DNA of 39,730 nt from Criibacterium bergeronii (GCF_001693775.2 NZ_MBEW02000019.1:1-39730), one strand, 5' to 3'. Counted from the stretch's first letter, positions 17,332 to 27,075 are shown. Translations and numbers: made by a program. Notes: generated from the letters alone by a model not told the origin.

Positions 17332-18405
17332 ATGTTTGAAAATTTAGAACCTTTAAAAGAAAAATATTTACAATTGGAAACAAAAATATCAGACCCACAA
17401 ATAATAGCTGACCAGTCGCAGTGGCAAAAATATATGAAGGAGCACGCTGATTTAGAGCCAATAGTAAAAAAATATGACGAATATAAATCAAATCTAGCAC
17501 AAATAGAGGACACAAAAAATATAATTGCCAACGAAAATGATGAAGACCTTAGAGCTATGGCGAAAGAAGAACTTTGTGAATTGGAAGAAACCTTAGAAAA
17601 AAATCAGGAAGAATTAAAAATACTTCTTATACCAAAAGACCCTAATGATGATAAAAACGTAATCGTTGAAATAAGAGGCGGAGCAGGCGGAGAAGAGGCT
17701 GCACTTTTTGCAGGAGTGCTTTTTCGTATGTATTCCATGTATGCAGCTAACCGTAAATGGAAGGTGGAGCTTATGAGCTCAAACGAAACCGGTATAGGTG
17801 GATACAAGGAAGTAATCTTTATGATTAATGGTAAGGGAGCATATTCAAGATTAAAATTCGAGTCCGGAGTTCACAGAGTGCAAAGAGTACCTGAAACCGA
17901 GTCTCAAGGACGTATCCATACATCTACAGTAACAGTGGCAGTTTTACCGGAAGTTGAGGATGTGGAAGTAAATCTTGACTTAAATGATGTAAGAGTCGAT
18001 GTATTTAGGTCATCAGGCAATGGCGGTCAATCAGTCAATACTACGGACTCAGCAATAAGACTTACACATAAACCTACAGGTATAGTTATATCCATGCAAG
18101 ATGAAAAATCACAGCTACAAAACAAGGAAAAAGCCTTCAAGATATTAAGAGCCAAGCTATATGATATGGAGCTTGAAAAACAGCAAAAAGAAATGGCGGC
18201 TCAAAGAAAATCACAAGTAGGCACAGGAGATAGAGCAGAAAGAATTAGAACCTACAACTATCCACAAGGAAGAGTATCAGACCACAGAATAGGTCTAAAT
18301 CTTTATAAGCTTGAAAGCTTTTTAAATGGAGACATGGATGAAGTAATAGATGCTCTTATAACTACAGACCAGGCAGAAAAATTAAATAATTTAGAAGAAA
18401 ATTAA
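17332..18405 (+). CDS. prfA: Peptide chain release factor 1
   Basis: RF1 recognises UAA and UAG stop codons and triggers peptide release on the ribosome. The 357-residue length is standard. The catalytic GGQ is at residues 231-233 ([14 protein letters not shown]), and the codon-recognition PxT motif is PET at 187-189 in [17 protein letters not shown], which marks RF1 rather than RF2. The start is preceded by GAGGATA. A TATAAT at 17295-17300 is a possible -10 element. The methyltransferase gene prmC, which often follows prfA in Firmicutes, is absent here; sua5 comes next. Confidence 0.97.
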   Translation: MFENLEPLKEKYLQLETKISDPQIIADQSQWQKYMKEHADLEPIVKKYDEYKSNLAQIEDTKNIIANENDEDLRAMAKEELCELEETLEKNQEELKILLIPKDPNDDKNVIVEIRGGAGGEEAALFAGVLFRMYSMYAANRKWKVELMSSNETGIGGYKEVIFMINGKGAYSRLKFESGVHRVQRVPETESQGRIHTSTVTVAVLPEVEDVEVNLDLNDVRVDVFRSSGNGGQSVNTTDSAIRLTHKPTGIVISMQDEKSQLQNKEKAFKILRAKLYDMELEKQQKEMAAQRKSQVGTGDRAERIRTYNYPQGRVSDHRIGLNLYKLESFLNGDMDEVIDALITTDQAEKLNNLEEN

Positions 18406-18426
18406 AATTTTTTGAAAGAAAAGAAA

Positions 18427-19452
18427 ATGGAAACCATCATAAGAAAAATTGACACTACAAATTATGAAGAAGTAATCAAAGAGGCGGCAAAGATCATTAA
18501 AAAATCAGGACTTTTAATCTTTCCGACAGAAACAGTCTATGGTATAGGTGCAAATGCAATGAAAAGTCAAGCCGCAGAAAAAATATATCTTGCAAAGGGC
18601 AGACCGTCAGATAATCCACTTATTGTTCATGTCTGCGATATGGATATGGTAGATATGGTAGCAAAAGACTTTTCAGAGCAAGCAAAAAAAATTGCAGAGC
18701 ATTTTTGGCCAGGTCCGATTACAATTATCACAAACAAGAAAAATTCTGTGCCGATGACAACTACAGGAGGCTTGGAAACTGTAGCAATCAGAATGCCAAG
18801 CAATAAAATAGCTGATGATATAATAAAAAAATCAGGAGTACCTATTGCAGCACCATCTGCCAACATCTCAGGGAAACCCTCAATAACCTCAGAGAATTTT
18901 TTGGTAGAAGAATTCATGGGCAAGGTGGATATGATAGTTTTGGGTGGAGAGGCAAATATCGGTATAGAGTCAACGGTTGTAGACACTACCGGTGACAAGG
19001 TTACAATCCTTAGACCTGGTTATATAACCAAAAAAGACCTACAAGAGGTTTTAGACGAGGATGTATTATTGGATACCAACCTTAGTGACACAAATGCTGC
19101 ACCAAAATCACCCGGCATGAAATACAAGCACTATTCGCCAAATTGTGAAATATATATAGTGACTGGAAAGGAATTAGAAAAAATTGCCAAAATCCAAGCT
19201 AAACTGGCAGAAGACCAAAAAAACGGCATAAAAAGTGTTGCACTTGGAAGAAGTTTTATGGGATGTTTTCTAACAGAATTTATAGGATTAGGAGATAGCT
19301 ATGAAGAAATAGCTAAAAATATCTATACAGCTCTAAGAACCCTAGACAAAAAGGGGTATGAAAAAGCGTATATTACTGCGTTTGAACCGATAGGCATAGG
19401 GTTTTCAATTATGGACAGGCTAAACAAGGCTGCTGGGCATAAGACAATATAA
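18427..19452 (+). CDS. sua5: Threonylcarbamoyl-AMP synthase (Sua5/YwlC type)
   Basis: This enzyme makes L-threonylcarbamoyladenylate from Thr, bicarbonate and ATP, the first step of the t6A37 tRNA modification. The 341 residues include the N-terminal YrdC/TsaC domain (GLLIFPTETVYGIGANA, LAKGRPSDNPLIVHV, WPGPITII, RMPSNKIADDII, PSANISGKPSIT) and the longer C-terminal Sua5 domain (SPGMKYKHYSP...AYITAFEPIGIGFSIMDRLNKAAGH). The start is set at ATG 18427 after a GAAAGAAAAG stretch; a TTG at 18412 would add five residues. It is 21 bases after prfA and likely co-transcribed. Confidence 0.93.
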   Translation: METIIRKIDTTNYEEVIKEAAKIIKKSGLLIFPTETVYGIGANAMKSQAAEKIYLAKGRPSDNPLIVHVCDMDMVDMVAKDFSEQAKKIAEHFWPGPITIITNKKNSVPMTTTGGLETVAIRMPSNKIADDIIKKSGVPIAAPSANISGKPSITSENFLVEEFMGKVDMIVLGGEANIGIESTVVDTTGDKVTILRPGYITKKDLQEVLDEDVLLDTNLSDTNAAPKSPGMKYKHYSPNCEIYIVTGKELEKIAKIQAKLAEDQKNGIKSVALGRSFMGCFLTEFIGLGDSYEEIAKNIYTALRTLDKKGYEKAYITAFEPIGIGFSIMDRLNKAAGHKTI

Positions 19453-19508
19453 TCGAATAAGTATAAAATATCGGATATTTTAAAATCATAAATAGATTAG
19501 GAGATATT

Positions 19509-19952
19509 ATGAGGAAAATAGGGCTAGGTGCAGACCACGGTGGCTATGAGCTAAAGGAAAAAATAAAAAAATATTTGAATGAAAAGGGATATGAATTAAA
19601 GGATTATGGAACATTTTCCAAAGACTCAGTAGACTATCCTGATTTTGCAAAATTAGTAGCAGAAGGTGTAGTTAATAAAGAAGTTGATTGCGGTATGATT
19701 TTTTGCGGAACAGGCATAGGCATATCTATAGCGGCTAATAAGGTTAAAGGCATAAGATGTGCCAATTTGTCAGACACATACAGTGCTGCAAAATCAGTAG
19801 AGCACAACAATTGCAACATGATTGCTCTTGGTGGCAGGACAGTCGGAGAGGAAATTGCCTACACTATAGTAGATGCGTATTTGTCGGCTAAATTTGAAGG
19901 TGGCAGACACCAAAAAAGAGTTGATAAAATAATGAAGATAGAAGAAGAATAA
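19509..19952 (+). CDS. rpiB: Ribose-5-phosphate isomerase B
   Basis: RpiB interconverts ribose 5-phosphate and ribulose 5-phosphate in the pentose phosphate pathway. The 147-residue size and motifs fit: GADHGGYELKEKI at the N terminus, the catalytic Cys in GMIFCGTGIGISIAANKVKGIRCA, and the EHNNCNMIALGGRTVG block. A TTAGGAG site precedes the ATG. The following order upp-comEB-tagO-wecB is a conserved arrangement in Clostridia, so the housekeeping run from prfA onward is an old operon-like block. A galactose-6-phosphate isomerase subunit is the main alternative in this family, but the context favours RpiB. Confidence 0.94.
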   Translation: MRKIGLGADHGGYELKEKIKKYLNEKGYELKDYGTFSKDSVDYPDFAKLVAEGVVNKEVDCGMIFCGTGIGISIAANKVKGIRCANLSDTYSAAKSVEHNNCNMIALGGRTVGEEIAYTIVDAYLSAKFEGGRHQKRVDKIMKIEEE

Positions 19953-20034
19953 ATTTCTGTTTTATAAATTATTTTTATTGTAAATTTTATTCACATTTTT
20001 TAAGTATGAAATTTAAAATTGAAAAGGGGCACAA

Positions 20035-20664
20035 ATGTCAAAAGTTGTTATTTTAGACCATCCGCTAATTATGCACAAGTTAGCAATATTAAGAGATGTA
20101 AACACAAATTCAGGCTTATTTCGTCAGCTGGTAAAAGAAATTGGTATGCTTATGGGATATGAAGTAACAAGAGATTTGCCGTTAGAGGAAGTCACTATTA
20201 AAACTCCAATAACTGAGACAAAAGCAAAAATGTTAAGCGGTAAAAAATTAGCTGTTGTACCAATATTAAGAGCAGGGCTTGGAATGGTTGATGGTATACT
20301 AGAGCTAGTGCCACAGGCAAAGGTAGGACACGTTGGATTATACAGAGACCACGAAAGCAAAAAACCGGTAGAATATTTTTGCAAGATGCCACAAGATACA
20401 GACCAAAGAGAGCTAATCCTTGTAGACCCAATGCTTGCTACAGGTGGCTCTGCGTGTATGGCTATAGATATGCTGAAAAGATTTAACCCAAAAAATATCA
20501 AGCTTGTATGTTTAGTAGGTGCTCCTGAGGGTGTTAAAGAACTACAAGAAAAGCATCCGGATGTTGATATATATCTTGCAGCCTTAGACGAAAGACTAAA
20601 TGAAGATATGTATATTGTTCCCGGTCTTGGAGATGCAGGGGATAGGATTTTTGGTACTAAGTAG
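20035..20664 (+). CDS. upp: Uracil phosphoribosyltransferase
   Basis: Upp makes UMP from uracil and PRPP in pyrimidine salvage. The 209 residues carry the family stretches [43 protein letters not shown], the PRPP loop [12 protein letters not shown], and the C-terminal uracil-binding [17 protein letters not shown]. An AAAAGGGG site precedes the ATG. The gene lies 82 bases after rpiB and 9 before comEB; uracil salvage and dCMP deamination both feed pyrimidine nucleotide pools. Confidence 0.97.
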   Translation: MSKVVILDHPLIMHKLAILRDVNTNSGLFRQLVKEIGMLMGYEVTRDLPLEEVTIKTPITETKAKMLSGKKLAVVPILRAGLGMVDGILELVPQAKVGHVGLYRDHESKKPVEYFCKMPQDTDQRELILVDPMLATGGSACMAIDMLKRFNPKNIKLVCLVGAPEGVKELQEKHPDVDIYLAALDERLNEDMYIVPGLGDAGDRIFGTK

Positions 20665-20673
20665 GAGATAAAC

Positions 20674-21189
20674 TTGGATAGACGAGATAAGATAAATTAT
20701 TATCTGGATATAGCTGAGCAGGTACTTTCTAGGGGAACTTGTCTTAGGAGAAATTACGGAAGTATAATAGTTAAAAATGATGAAATAATATCGACCGGCT
20801 ACACTGGAGCACCTAGAGGCAGAGAAAATTGCATAGATTTGGGATTTTGTTATCGCAAAGAATTTAATATTCCTAGCGGGCAAAGATATGAGGCTTGCAG
20901 GTCAGTCCATGCTGAAATGAATTCTATAATTTCAGCCGGCAGAAAGGATATGCTTGCAGCTACCTTATATCTTGTCGGTATTGAGGCAGATAATTCAAGC
21001 TATGTGAAAAATGCTGAGCCTTGTACTTTGTGCAAAAGATTAATAATAAATTCCGGCATTGAAAAGGTCATATCAAGAATTGACAAGGATAATTACAAAG
21101 AAACCTTGGTGGACGAGTGGATAACAAACGATGACTCTTTGTCAGGATTTGATAAGGCTCAAAAAGAAAAACAGGAGCAAAAATGTTAG
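20674..21189 (+). CDS. comEB: dCMP deaminase family protein (ComEB-like)
   Basis: A 171-residue zinc deaminase, probably converting dCMP to dUMP for dTTP synthesis. The zinc and proton-shuttle motif is HAE (SVHAEMNSII) and the second zinc motif is PCTLCKR. An N-terminal Cys/Arg-rich segment (SRGTCLRRNYGSIIVKNDEIISTGYTGAPRG) is typical of the family. The start is TTG 20674 with TAGGAG seven bases upstream and no better ATG. The stop overlaps the tagO ATG (ATGTTAG). The ComEB name is from similarity; involvement in competence is not implied. Confidence 0.92.
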   Translation: MDRRDKINYYLDIAEQVLSRGTCLRRNYGSIIVKNDEIISTGYTGAPRGRENCIDLGFCYRKEFNIPSGQRYEACRSVHAEMNSIISAGRKDMLAATLYLVGIEADNSSYVKNAEPCTLCKRLIINSGIEKVISRIDKDNYKETLVDEWITNDDSLSGFDKAQKEKQEQKC

Positions 21190-22235
21190 GTATTACGCAG
21201 TATATTTCAACAACTAAGCTTTTTATATTACTTTTTATAACATCAGGGGCAATTTCCTATGTAGTTACACCCTTAGTAATAAAATTAGCAAAAAAAATTG
21301 GAGCGATTGATGTTCCAAAGGATAATAGGAGAGTGCATAAAGTTCCTATACCAAGGCTTGGCGGACTGGCTATTGCTATAGCATTTTTCTTATCCACAAT
21401 ATTTTTAAATGAAGTCAAACCGGAAATTTTAGTGATGTTTGCGGCTTTATGTATTATCATCATAATGGGAGTTTTAGACGATATATATGACTTAAATGCA
21501 AAGCTAAAGTTGTTTTTACAAATAGTAGCAGCAGCTATAATTACTTTATTTATGGTTAGAATAAAATTTATTGCCAACCCATTTGTGCCTATGGAATACT
21601 TTTTCTTAGGATATATGAGTATTCCTATTACAATATTTTGGATAGTAGGTATAACAAATACCGTAAATCTAATTGATGGCTTGGATGGATTAGCGGCGGG
21701 GATTTCTGCGATTTCGTCCATGACGCTTGCCTTAATACTACTAAAAAATGGTGACTATTACTATACATCTATACTGATTGCTCTTATTGGAGCGATACTG
21801 GGATTTTTGCCGTATAATTTTAACCCTGCAAAAATATTCATGGGCGATACCGGCTCACTGTTTTTGGGCTTTACATTGTCGGTGATTTCTATGACAACCA
21901 CAATCAAGTCTGCTGCGGCACTTGCAGTATTTATACCTATAGTGACACTTGGTATTCCGATTTTTGATACGACCTTTGCGATAATCAGACGTACAAAAAA
22001 TGGTCAGCCGATTATGCAGGCGGACAAAGGGCATTTGCACCACAGACTTTTAAGTACAGGTCTTAACCAAAAACAGACAGTGCTTATTTTATATATGATG
22101 AGTGCCATGCTAGGCTTATCGGCATATTTTATAGCAGAGGCAGGCAGAAGATTTTCAGTTTTTGTACTTTTAGCAGATACTGTACTAATAATTTATGTAC
22201 TGGCAAAATTTAGAATACTCAAAAAAGCAAATTAA
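21183..22235 (+). CDS. tagO: Undecaprenyl-phosphate N-acetylglucosaminyl-1-phosphate transferase (TagO/WecA)
   Basis: A polytopic membrane enzyme of 350 residues that moves GlcNAc-1-phosphate from UDP-GlcNAc onto undecaprenyl phosphate, the first step of the wall-polymer linkage unit. The MraY/WecA-family motifs are present: PRLGGLAI, the Asp pair in GVLDDIYDLNAKLKLFLQ, NLIDGLDGLAAG, FMGDTGSLFLGF, and the His motif GHLHHRLL in the cytosolic loop. About ten or eleven membrane helices are seen. It overlaps comEB by seven bases and is followed by wecB, whose product makes UDP-ManNAc for the next transferase. Confidence 0.94.
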   Translation: MLGITQYISTTKLFILLFITSGAISYVVTPLVIKLAKKIGAIDVPKDNRRVHKVPIPRLGGLAIAIAFFLSTIFLNEVKPEILVMFAALCIIIIMGVLDDIYDLNAKLKLFLQIVAAAIITLFMVRIKFIANPFVPMEYFFLGYMSIPITIFWIVGITNTVNLIDGLDGLAAGISAISSMTLALILLKNGDYYYTSILIALIGAILGFLPYNFNPAKIFMGDTGSLFLGFTLSVISMTTTIKSAAALAVFIPIVTLGIPIFDTTFAIIRRTKNGQPIMQADKGHLHHRLLSTGLNQKQTVLILYMMSAMLGLSAYFIAEAGRRFSVFVLLADTVLIIYVLAKFRILKKAN

Positions 22236-22275
22236 TTTGGTAAAAATTTTTTCACAAATTAAATTAGGAGATAAA

Positions 22276-23394
22276 ATGGCAAAATTTAAGATTATGTCAG
22301 TTTTTGGTACAAGACCGGAGGCTATTAAAATGGCTCCGCTTGTAAAGCTTTTAGAAAAAGATGACTACTTTGACTCAAAGGTTCTAGTCACCGCTCAGCA
22401 CAGGCAGATGCTTGACAGTGTTTTAGAAATATTTGACATACATCCGGACTTTGATTTAGATATTATGAAGCATGGACAAACTATCGGTGACATTACTACT
22501 AGGATATTAAACGGAGTTTTGGAAGTAATAAAAAATGACTTCAGACCTGATTTAATATTAGTCCATGGGGATACATCCACATCATTTTCAGCAGCACTAG
22601 CCGCATTTTATGAAAAAGTGCCGGTAGGTCATGTAGAGGCAGGACTAAGAACAGGTAATATATATTCACCTTTTCCTGAGGAAATGAACAGAAAGTTAAT
22701 CGGTACATTGGCTACATATCATTTCTCTCCAACTACAAGCAATTATCAGAATTTGGTTAAAGAAAATATCAACGAAAAAAACATAGTTATTACAGGCAAT
22801 ACAGTGATTGATGCACTGCACCTAGTAGTAGACAAAAACTATGACTTTTCTAAAAAATCGGATTTTGATGGTATAGATTTAAGCAAAAAAATCTTGCTGA
22901 TGACTTGTCATAGGAGAGAAAACTGGGGCGAGCCAATGAGTCAGATTTTTAGAGCAGTAAACAGAGTTGCTGACGAGTACGATGACATTCAGGTAGTATA
23001 TCCGGTACATTTAAATCCGGACATTGTAAAAAAAGCGAATGAAATGCTTATATCAAAGAACATAAGATTGATTAAACCGTTAGAATATGTCGAATTTGCA
23101 AATCTTATTGCTAAATCACACTTTGTACTAACAGATAGTGGAGGCTTGCAAGAGGAGGCACCATCTATAGGAAAACCGGTATTGGTTTTAAGAACAGAGA
23201 CAGAACGTCCTGAGGCTGTAGAGGCTGGTACGGTAAAGGTGGTTGGAGTTGATGAGCAGACAGTATACAAGAATATTAAACAGCTTTTAGATGACAAAAA
23301 TACTTATGACTCCATGGCAAATGCGGTAAATCCATATGGAGATGGTACAGCAAGTCAAAAGATAATTGATTTTATCAAAAAAATAGGTAAATAA
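22276..23394 (+). CDS. wecB: UDP-N-acetylglucosamine 2-epimerase (non-hydrolysing)
   Basis: WecB/MnaA interconverts UDP-GlcNAc and UDP-ManNAc in the cytosol. The 372 residues begin MAKFKIMSVFGTRPEAIKMAPLVK and contain VHGDTSTSFSAALAAFY, GHVEAGLRTGNIYSPFPEEMNRKL, TCHRRENWGEP, and the C-terminal TDSGGLQEEAPSIGKPVLVLRTETERPEAVEAGT. The start is set at ATG 22276 with TTAGGAGAT upstream; the frame is open further back into tagO but has no ribosome site there. It lies 40 bases after tagO. In many Clostridia the ATP synthase operon follows at this point; here a hydrogenase cluster does. Confidence 0.97.
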   Translation: MAKFKIMSVFGTRPEAIKMAPLVKLLEKDDYFDSKVLVTAQHRQMLDSVLEIFDIHPDFDLDIMKHGQTIGDITTRILNGVLEVIKNDFRPDLILVHGDTSTSFSAALAAFYEKVPVGHVEAGLRTGNIYSPFPEEMNRKLIGTLATYHFSPTTSNYQNLVKENINEKNIVITGNTVIDALHLVVDKNYDFSKKSDFDGIDLSKKILLMTCHRRENWGEPMSQIFRAVNRVADEYDDIQVVYPVHLNPDIVKKANEMLISKNIRLIKPLEYVEFANLIAKSHFVLTDSGGLQEEAPSIGKPVLVLRTETERPEAVEAGTVKVVGVDEQTVYKNIKQLLDDKNTYDSMANAVNPYGDGTASQKIIDFIKKIGK

Positions 23395-23503
23395 AAAATT
23401 GTTAGAAGATAAATCTTATTAATTTTAGCTGACATATGTTTTTGAATTTGCTTTAAAACAGATGCAAATCTGTTAAAATAAATTTCCTATTAGGGAGGGG
23501 AAA

Positions 23504-23776
23504 ATGAAACAAATCCACATAGATATCTGCTGCGGAGCAAGGTGCTCAATGATGGGTGCATTGCATTTGCTAGAAAAGGTTGAAGATTTAAAAAACGAAA
23601 TAGAAGAATTGGATTCAATTGTTCCACAAGGCAGCATTACAGTTAGCCCAGTTCCCTGTACACAAGAATGTAAGGGCAAGGAAAATTTAGCCCCAATAGT
23701 AATAATAAACGGAGAAAAAATTTATAACGCTTCAGCTCCAAAGGTGATGGAAAAAATAATGGAGGGGACTAAATAA
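23504..23776 (+). CDS. Thioredoxin-like [2Fe-2S] ferredoxin (NuoE C-terminal type)
   Basis: A 90-residue electron-transfer protein. The Cys set C9/C10, C14, C52 and C56 (DICCGARC and PVPCTQECKG) matches the C-x3-4-C...C-x3-C ligand pattern of NuoE/HoxE-type [2Fe-2S] domains on a thioredoxin-like fold. It has a strong GGGAGGGG ribosome site and overlaps the following [FeFe] hydrogenase gene by one base, so it probably passes electrons to or from the hydrogenase. No NuoF-like flavoprotein is present. The N-terminal helical extension of full NuoE is missing, as in stand-alone versions. Confidence 0.8.
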   Translation: MKQIHIDICCGARCSMMGALHLLEKVEDLKNEIEELDSIVPQGSITVSPVPCTQECKGKENLAPIVIINGEKIYNASAPKVMEKIMEGTK

Positions 23777-25281
23777 TGAAGGAAGATTATACACCGCTGA
23801 TACAACTTCGCAGGATGGTATTTGCTGAGGTAGCGAATATGGCTTACGATGATAATTCAAAGCTGGCACAAAATATAGAAAACTCAGTATATAATATATT
23901 ACCAGGCGAAGTTGCAAAGTATCGTAGCTCTATATTTAAGGAAAGAGCGATATTGGGTGAGAGAGTTCGTATGGCTCTTGGCATGAAAATGAGACAAATA
24001 AATGAACACTCTAGACTTTCAGAGGGTTGGGAAGAAATAGATAAACCGCAAAGAATAATACAAGACAACTTAGTGCAGGTAATACCTTTTGCTTGCGAGG
24101 CTTGCCCCACAAAAACATATAGAGTGACAAATAACTGTAGAAAGTGCTTAGCACATCCATGTATACAGGTATGTCCTGTCAACGCTATCAGCATGGGAGA
24201 AAATTCTACAATAATAGATGAGTCAAAATGTATAAGATGTGGAAAATGTAAAGAAATATGTCCATACAATGCCATAGTTATGTTTGATAGACCATGTGCA
24301 TCTGCTTGTGGAGTAAAGGCAATAGAGTCTGACTATCTAGGCAGAGCAATAATTAATCAAGACAAATGTGTGACTTGTGGAATGTGTCTTGTTAGCTGTC
24401 CATTTGGGGCAATTTCTGACAAATCAGAAATATATCAGCTAATACAAGCTATAAAAAACGGTGAAAAAATCCATGCAATAATTGCACCATCATTTGTAGG
24501 ACAATTTGGACCATTGGCAACACCTGAAATGATTAAAGACGCAGTTAAACAACTTGGCTTTAAATCAGTTGTAGAAGTCGCCCTTGGAGCAGATATAGAG
24601 TCTAAAAAAGAGGCAAAAGAATATATAGAAAGAGTAGGCAAAGATTTAGACTTTTTAGGAACATCTTGTTGCCCATCTTGGTATTTGGCAGCTACAAAAA
24701 ATTTCCCGGAATTGGCAAAAAATATTAGCTCCTCAGCCACACCAATGGTAGCTACAGCAAAATATGTAAAAAACCACAATCAAGGTGAAAAAGTATGCTT
24801 TATCGGTCCTTGCATAGCTAAAAAGACAGAGGCATCGCAGGAGTCACTTAGAGATTTAATAGATTTTGTTATAACCTACGAAGAATTAATGGGCATGATA
24901 GTAGCTAAAAACATAGATTTAATCAGCCTAGACCAGACTAAAGCAGAAGTGGAGGACGCGTCATTGTCAGGCAGAGGCTTTGCTGCACCGGGCGGAGTTG
25001 CTCAAGCGATAGTAAATACAATAGCAGAAATGGACCCAAGCATAGAGGTAAAAAGATACAATGCTCCTGGACTGCATGAATGTATGAAGATGCTAAAGAT
25101 GGCAAAGGCAGGAAAATATAATGGCTATCTGCTTGAAGGTATGGGTTGCCCTGTAGGCTGTATAGGTGGACCTGGAACGCTTGTTTCTAAACTAAAGAGT
25201 TCAAAAGCGCTTGAAAAACATAAAAAAGAGTCACCATACTTTACAGCATTTGAAAATCCGAAAGCAAGTGAGAGCAATTAA
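23776..25281 (+). CDS. Monomeric [FeFe] hydrogenase (group B-like)
   Basis: A 501-residue iron-only hydrogenase that reduces protons or oxidises H2. Residues about 105-210 carry Fe-S ligands: a C121-x2-C-x4-C-x3-C133 set, C152-x2-C-x2-C-x3-C162, C198-x2-C-x2-C-x3-C208, and extra pairs C107/C110 and C174/C178. The H-cluster motifs follow: L1 TSCCPSW (C298/C299), L2 FIGPCIAKK (C346) and L3 EGMGCPVGCIGGPG (C458/C462). The GPC and GCP variants, instead of MPC and ACP, and the ferredoxin-rich N terminus point to group B rather than the classical group A enzyme. All five H-cluster cysteines are present. Maturation genes hydE, hydF and hydG are not in the window. It is coupled to the 2Fe-2S protein upstream and overlaps the rluA-type gene downstream by one base. 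Confidence 0.9.
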   Translation: MKEDYTPLIQLRRMVFAEVANMAYDDNSKLAQNIENSVYNILPGEVAKYRSSIFKERAILGERVRMALGMKMRQINEHSRLSEGWEEIDKPQRIIQDNLVQVIPFACEACPTKTYRVTNNCRKCLAHPCIQVCPVNAISMGENSTIIDESKCIRCGKCKEICPYNAIVMFDRPCASACGVKAIESDYLGRAIINQDKCVTCGMCLVSCPFGAISDKSEIYQLIQAIKNGEKIHAIIAPSFVGQFGPLATPEMIKDAVKQLGFKSVVEVALGADIESKKEAKEYIERVGKDLDFLGTSCCPSWYLAATKNFPELAKNISSSATPMVATAKYVKNHNQGEKVCFIGPCIAKKTEASQESLRDLIDFVITYEELMGMIVAKNIDLISLDQTKAEVEDASLSGRGFAAPGGVAQAIVNTIAEMDPSIEVKRYNAPGLHECMKMLKMAKAGKYNGYLLEGMGCPVGCIGGPGTLVSKLKSSKALEKHKKESPYFTAFENPKASESN

Positions 25282-25958
25282 TGGACTTGCCAAGAATAAT
25301 TTATGAAGATAACCATATAATAGTGGCGGATAAACCAATCGGAGTATTATCACAAGAAGATAGCTCCAAGGATAATGATATGCTTACACTTTTAAAAGCA
25401 TACATCAAGGAAAAATATCAAAAGCCAGGAGAAGTTTTTTTAGGACTGGTTCATAGACTTGATACCGTAACCTCAGGAGTAATGGTATTTGCTAGAACCT
25501 CAAAGGCAGCGTCAAGACTTTCGGATAGTATTAGAAAAGATGAATTTGATAAAATTTATCTTTGCGTAGTTGAAGGAGAATTAGAACAAAAATCAGGCAG
25601 ATATCAGGATTATTTGATAAAAGACTCTGCAAAGAATATAGTTTCAATTACAAAGGATAAAAATAAGGGTAAGCTAGCTATATTGGAATACGAGGTAATT
25701 TCTTATCATTCAGATACGAATACAAGCCTACTTAAAATACATCTTTTGACTGGCAGGTCACACCAAATAAGAGTGCAATTTTCAAGTCGTGGTTATGCTG
25801 TAGCTGGAGATAAAAAATATGGCTCAAAAATTGAATTGCCAAGAGCAATAGCCTTGCACGCATACAGTTTAAGTTTTCCGCATCCTACTAAAAAAGAGAT
25901 TTTGACATTTAAAAGTACCCCTAACAGGAGGCCTTTTACCGATTTTGATATTGAATAG
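25281..25958 (+). CDS. RluA-family pseudouridine synthase
   Basis: A 225-residue enzyme that isomerises uridine to pseudouridine in rRNA or tRNA. The catalytic Asp lies in LVHRLDTVTSGVMVFARTSKAA, and later family motifs are HLLTGRSHQIRVQFSSRGYAVAGDKKYG and ALHAYSLSFPHP. There is no N-terminal S4 RNA-binding domain, which fits the shorter RluA/TruC-like members, so the target site is unknown. The ATG overlaps the hydrogenase stop (TAATG), so the gene is translationally coupled to it, though a functional link is unlikely. Confidence 0.92.
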   Translation: MDLPRIIYEDNHIIVADKPIGVLSQEDSSKDNDMLTLLKAYIKEKYQKPGEVFLGLVHRLDTVTSGVMVFARTSKAASRLSDSIRKDEFDKIYLCVVEGELEQKSGRYQDYLIKDSAKNIVSITKDKNKGKLAILEYEVISYHSDTNTSLLKIHLLTGRSHQIRVQFSSRGYAVAGDKKYGSKIELPRAIALHAYSLSFPHPTKKEILTFKSTPNRRPFTDFDIE

Positions 25959-26064
25959 AGATTATAGGCTGAAAAGACTAAAAAAAGTTTAAAATTTAAT
26001 TTATAATGCTAAAGCATTATTAATCACAAAGAAACAATTAACTAAAAAATTTGGAGGAAAATTT

Positions 26065-26757
26065 ATGAAACTTGTAATGGTAAGACATGGACAAAGCCAA
26101 TGGAATTTAGAAAATAAATTTACAGGTTGGAAAGACGTTGATTTATCTGAAAAAGGTGTAGAAGAGGCAAAAAATGCAGGTATAGAAATAAAACAGCAAG
26201 GTATTACTTTTGACATGGCATATACTTCATACCAAAAAAGAGCTATAAAAACCTTAAATATAATTCTTGAAGAAATAGACGAAATGTATATACCGGTTAA
26301 AAAGTCATGGAGATTAAACGAACGCCACTACGGAGCACTTCAAGGACTTAACAAAAAAGAAACTGCCGAAAAATATGGAGATGAACAAGTACACATTTGG
26401 AGAAGGAGTTTTGATGTAAATCCTCCTTTGCTTGAAGACGATGATGAAAGAAATCCAAAGTTCGACCCTAGATATAAAGATTTAAAACCGTCAGAACTTC
26501 CAAAGGGGGAAAGCCTAAAGGATACAATTGCTAGAGTGTTGCCATATTGGGAAAGTGACATCAGCCAAGATATAAAAAATGGTAAAAATGTTATAATAGC
26601 AGCACATGGCAATTCACTAAGAGCACTTATAATGTATCTAATGGATATCAGCAAGGACGACATAATGAACCTTGAATTACCAACAGGTAAGCCATTGATA
26701 TTTGAAATTGATAAAGACTTGAGGGTGTCTGACTATCCGGATTTAATTAAAAAATAA
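26065..26757 (+). CDS. gpmA: 2,3-bisphosphoglycerate-dependent phosphoglycerate mutase
   Basis: GpmA interconverts 3- and 2-phosphoglycerate in glycolysis. The 230 residues include the phosphohistidine motif [19 protein letters not shown], the Glu/Arg site ERHYGALQG, the cap region with RRSFDVNPP, and the second His in [12 protein letters not shown]. The length and the FTGW motif separate it from the smaller broad phosphatases, including the one at 37.4 kb. It has a TTGGAGGAAAA site and its own upstream AT-rich gap. Confidence 0.96.
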   Translation: MKLVMVRHGQSQWNLENKFTGWKDVDLSEKGVEEAKNAGIEIKQQGITFDMAYTSYQKRAIKTLNIILEEIDEMYIPVKKSWRLNERHYGALQGLNKKETAEKYGDEQVHIWRRSFDVNPPLLEDDDERNPKFDPRYKDLKPSELPKGESLKDTIARVLPYWESDISQDIKNGKNVIIAAHGNSLRALIMYLMDISKDDIMNLELPTGKPLIFEIDKDLRVSDYPDLIKK

Positions 26758-26918
26758 AGATAAATTGGTTTGAAATAGAGCAATTTAATTGGCTGACATT
26801 TACAGTAAATAGGGCCTTATATTTAAAATTTAGGGAAAAATAAGTTAATTGCTTTTTTTTCTAAAAAATGTTGTCTTAAACAATAGAAAAATATTTTATT
26901 GGAACTTAAATTATTAGT

Positions 26919-26956
26919 AAAAATGTAGTATCTGAGAAATCAGAGCTACATTTTTT
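26919..26956 (+). terminator. Terminator with GAAA tetraloop
   Basis: A 10-base outer stem (aaaaatgtag / ctacattttt) and a 5-base inner stem (tctga / tcaga) close a GAAA loop and run into T6. It is about 160 bases after gpmA, so it may end gpmA or an unseen short transcript. Confidence 0.75.
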
Positions 26957-27075
26957 AATTTTTATAGTGAAATTTATTTAATACTAAATTACTTTGAAAA
27001 TTGTAGCCTACACATTAAAAAGAAATTTATGCTACTTCTTTATGCAAAAAATTTTATATACAAATTACATTTTTG

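Noticed and set aside
17332-19452. Missing prmC as a functional defect
   Set aside because: The gene can lie elsewhere in the genome; absence from this position alone proves nothing.
22195-22275. Longer N terminus for wecB starting inside tagO
   Set aside because: The extra residues do not resemble the family, and the ATG at 22276 has a proper TTAGGAGAT site.
23776-25281. Classical group A (CpI-like) hydrogenase or NADH dehydrogenase subunit
   Set aside because: The H-cluster motifs carry GPC and GMGCPVGC variants and the N terminus lacks the 2Fe-2S plus His-ligated cluster layout of CpI.
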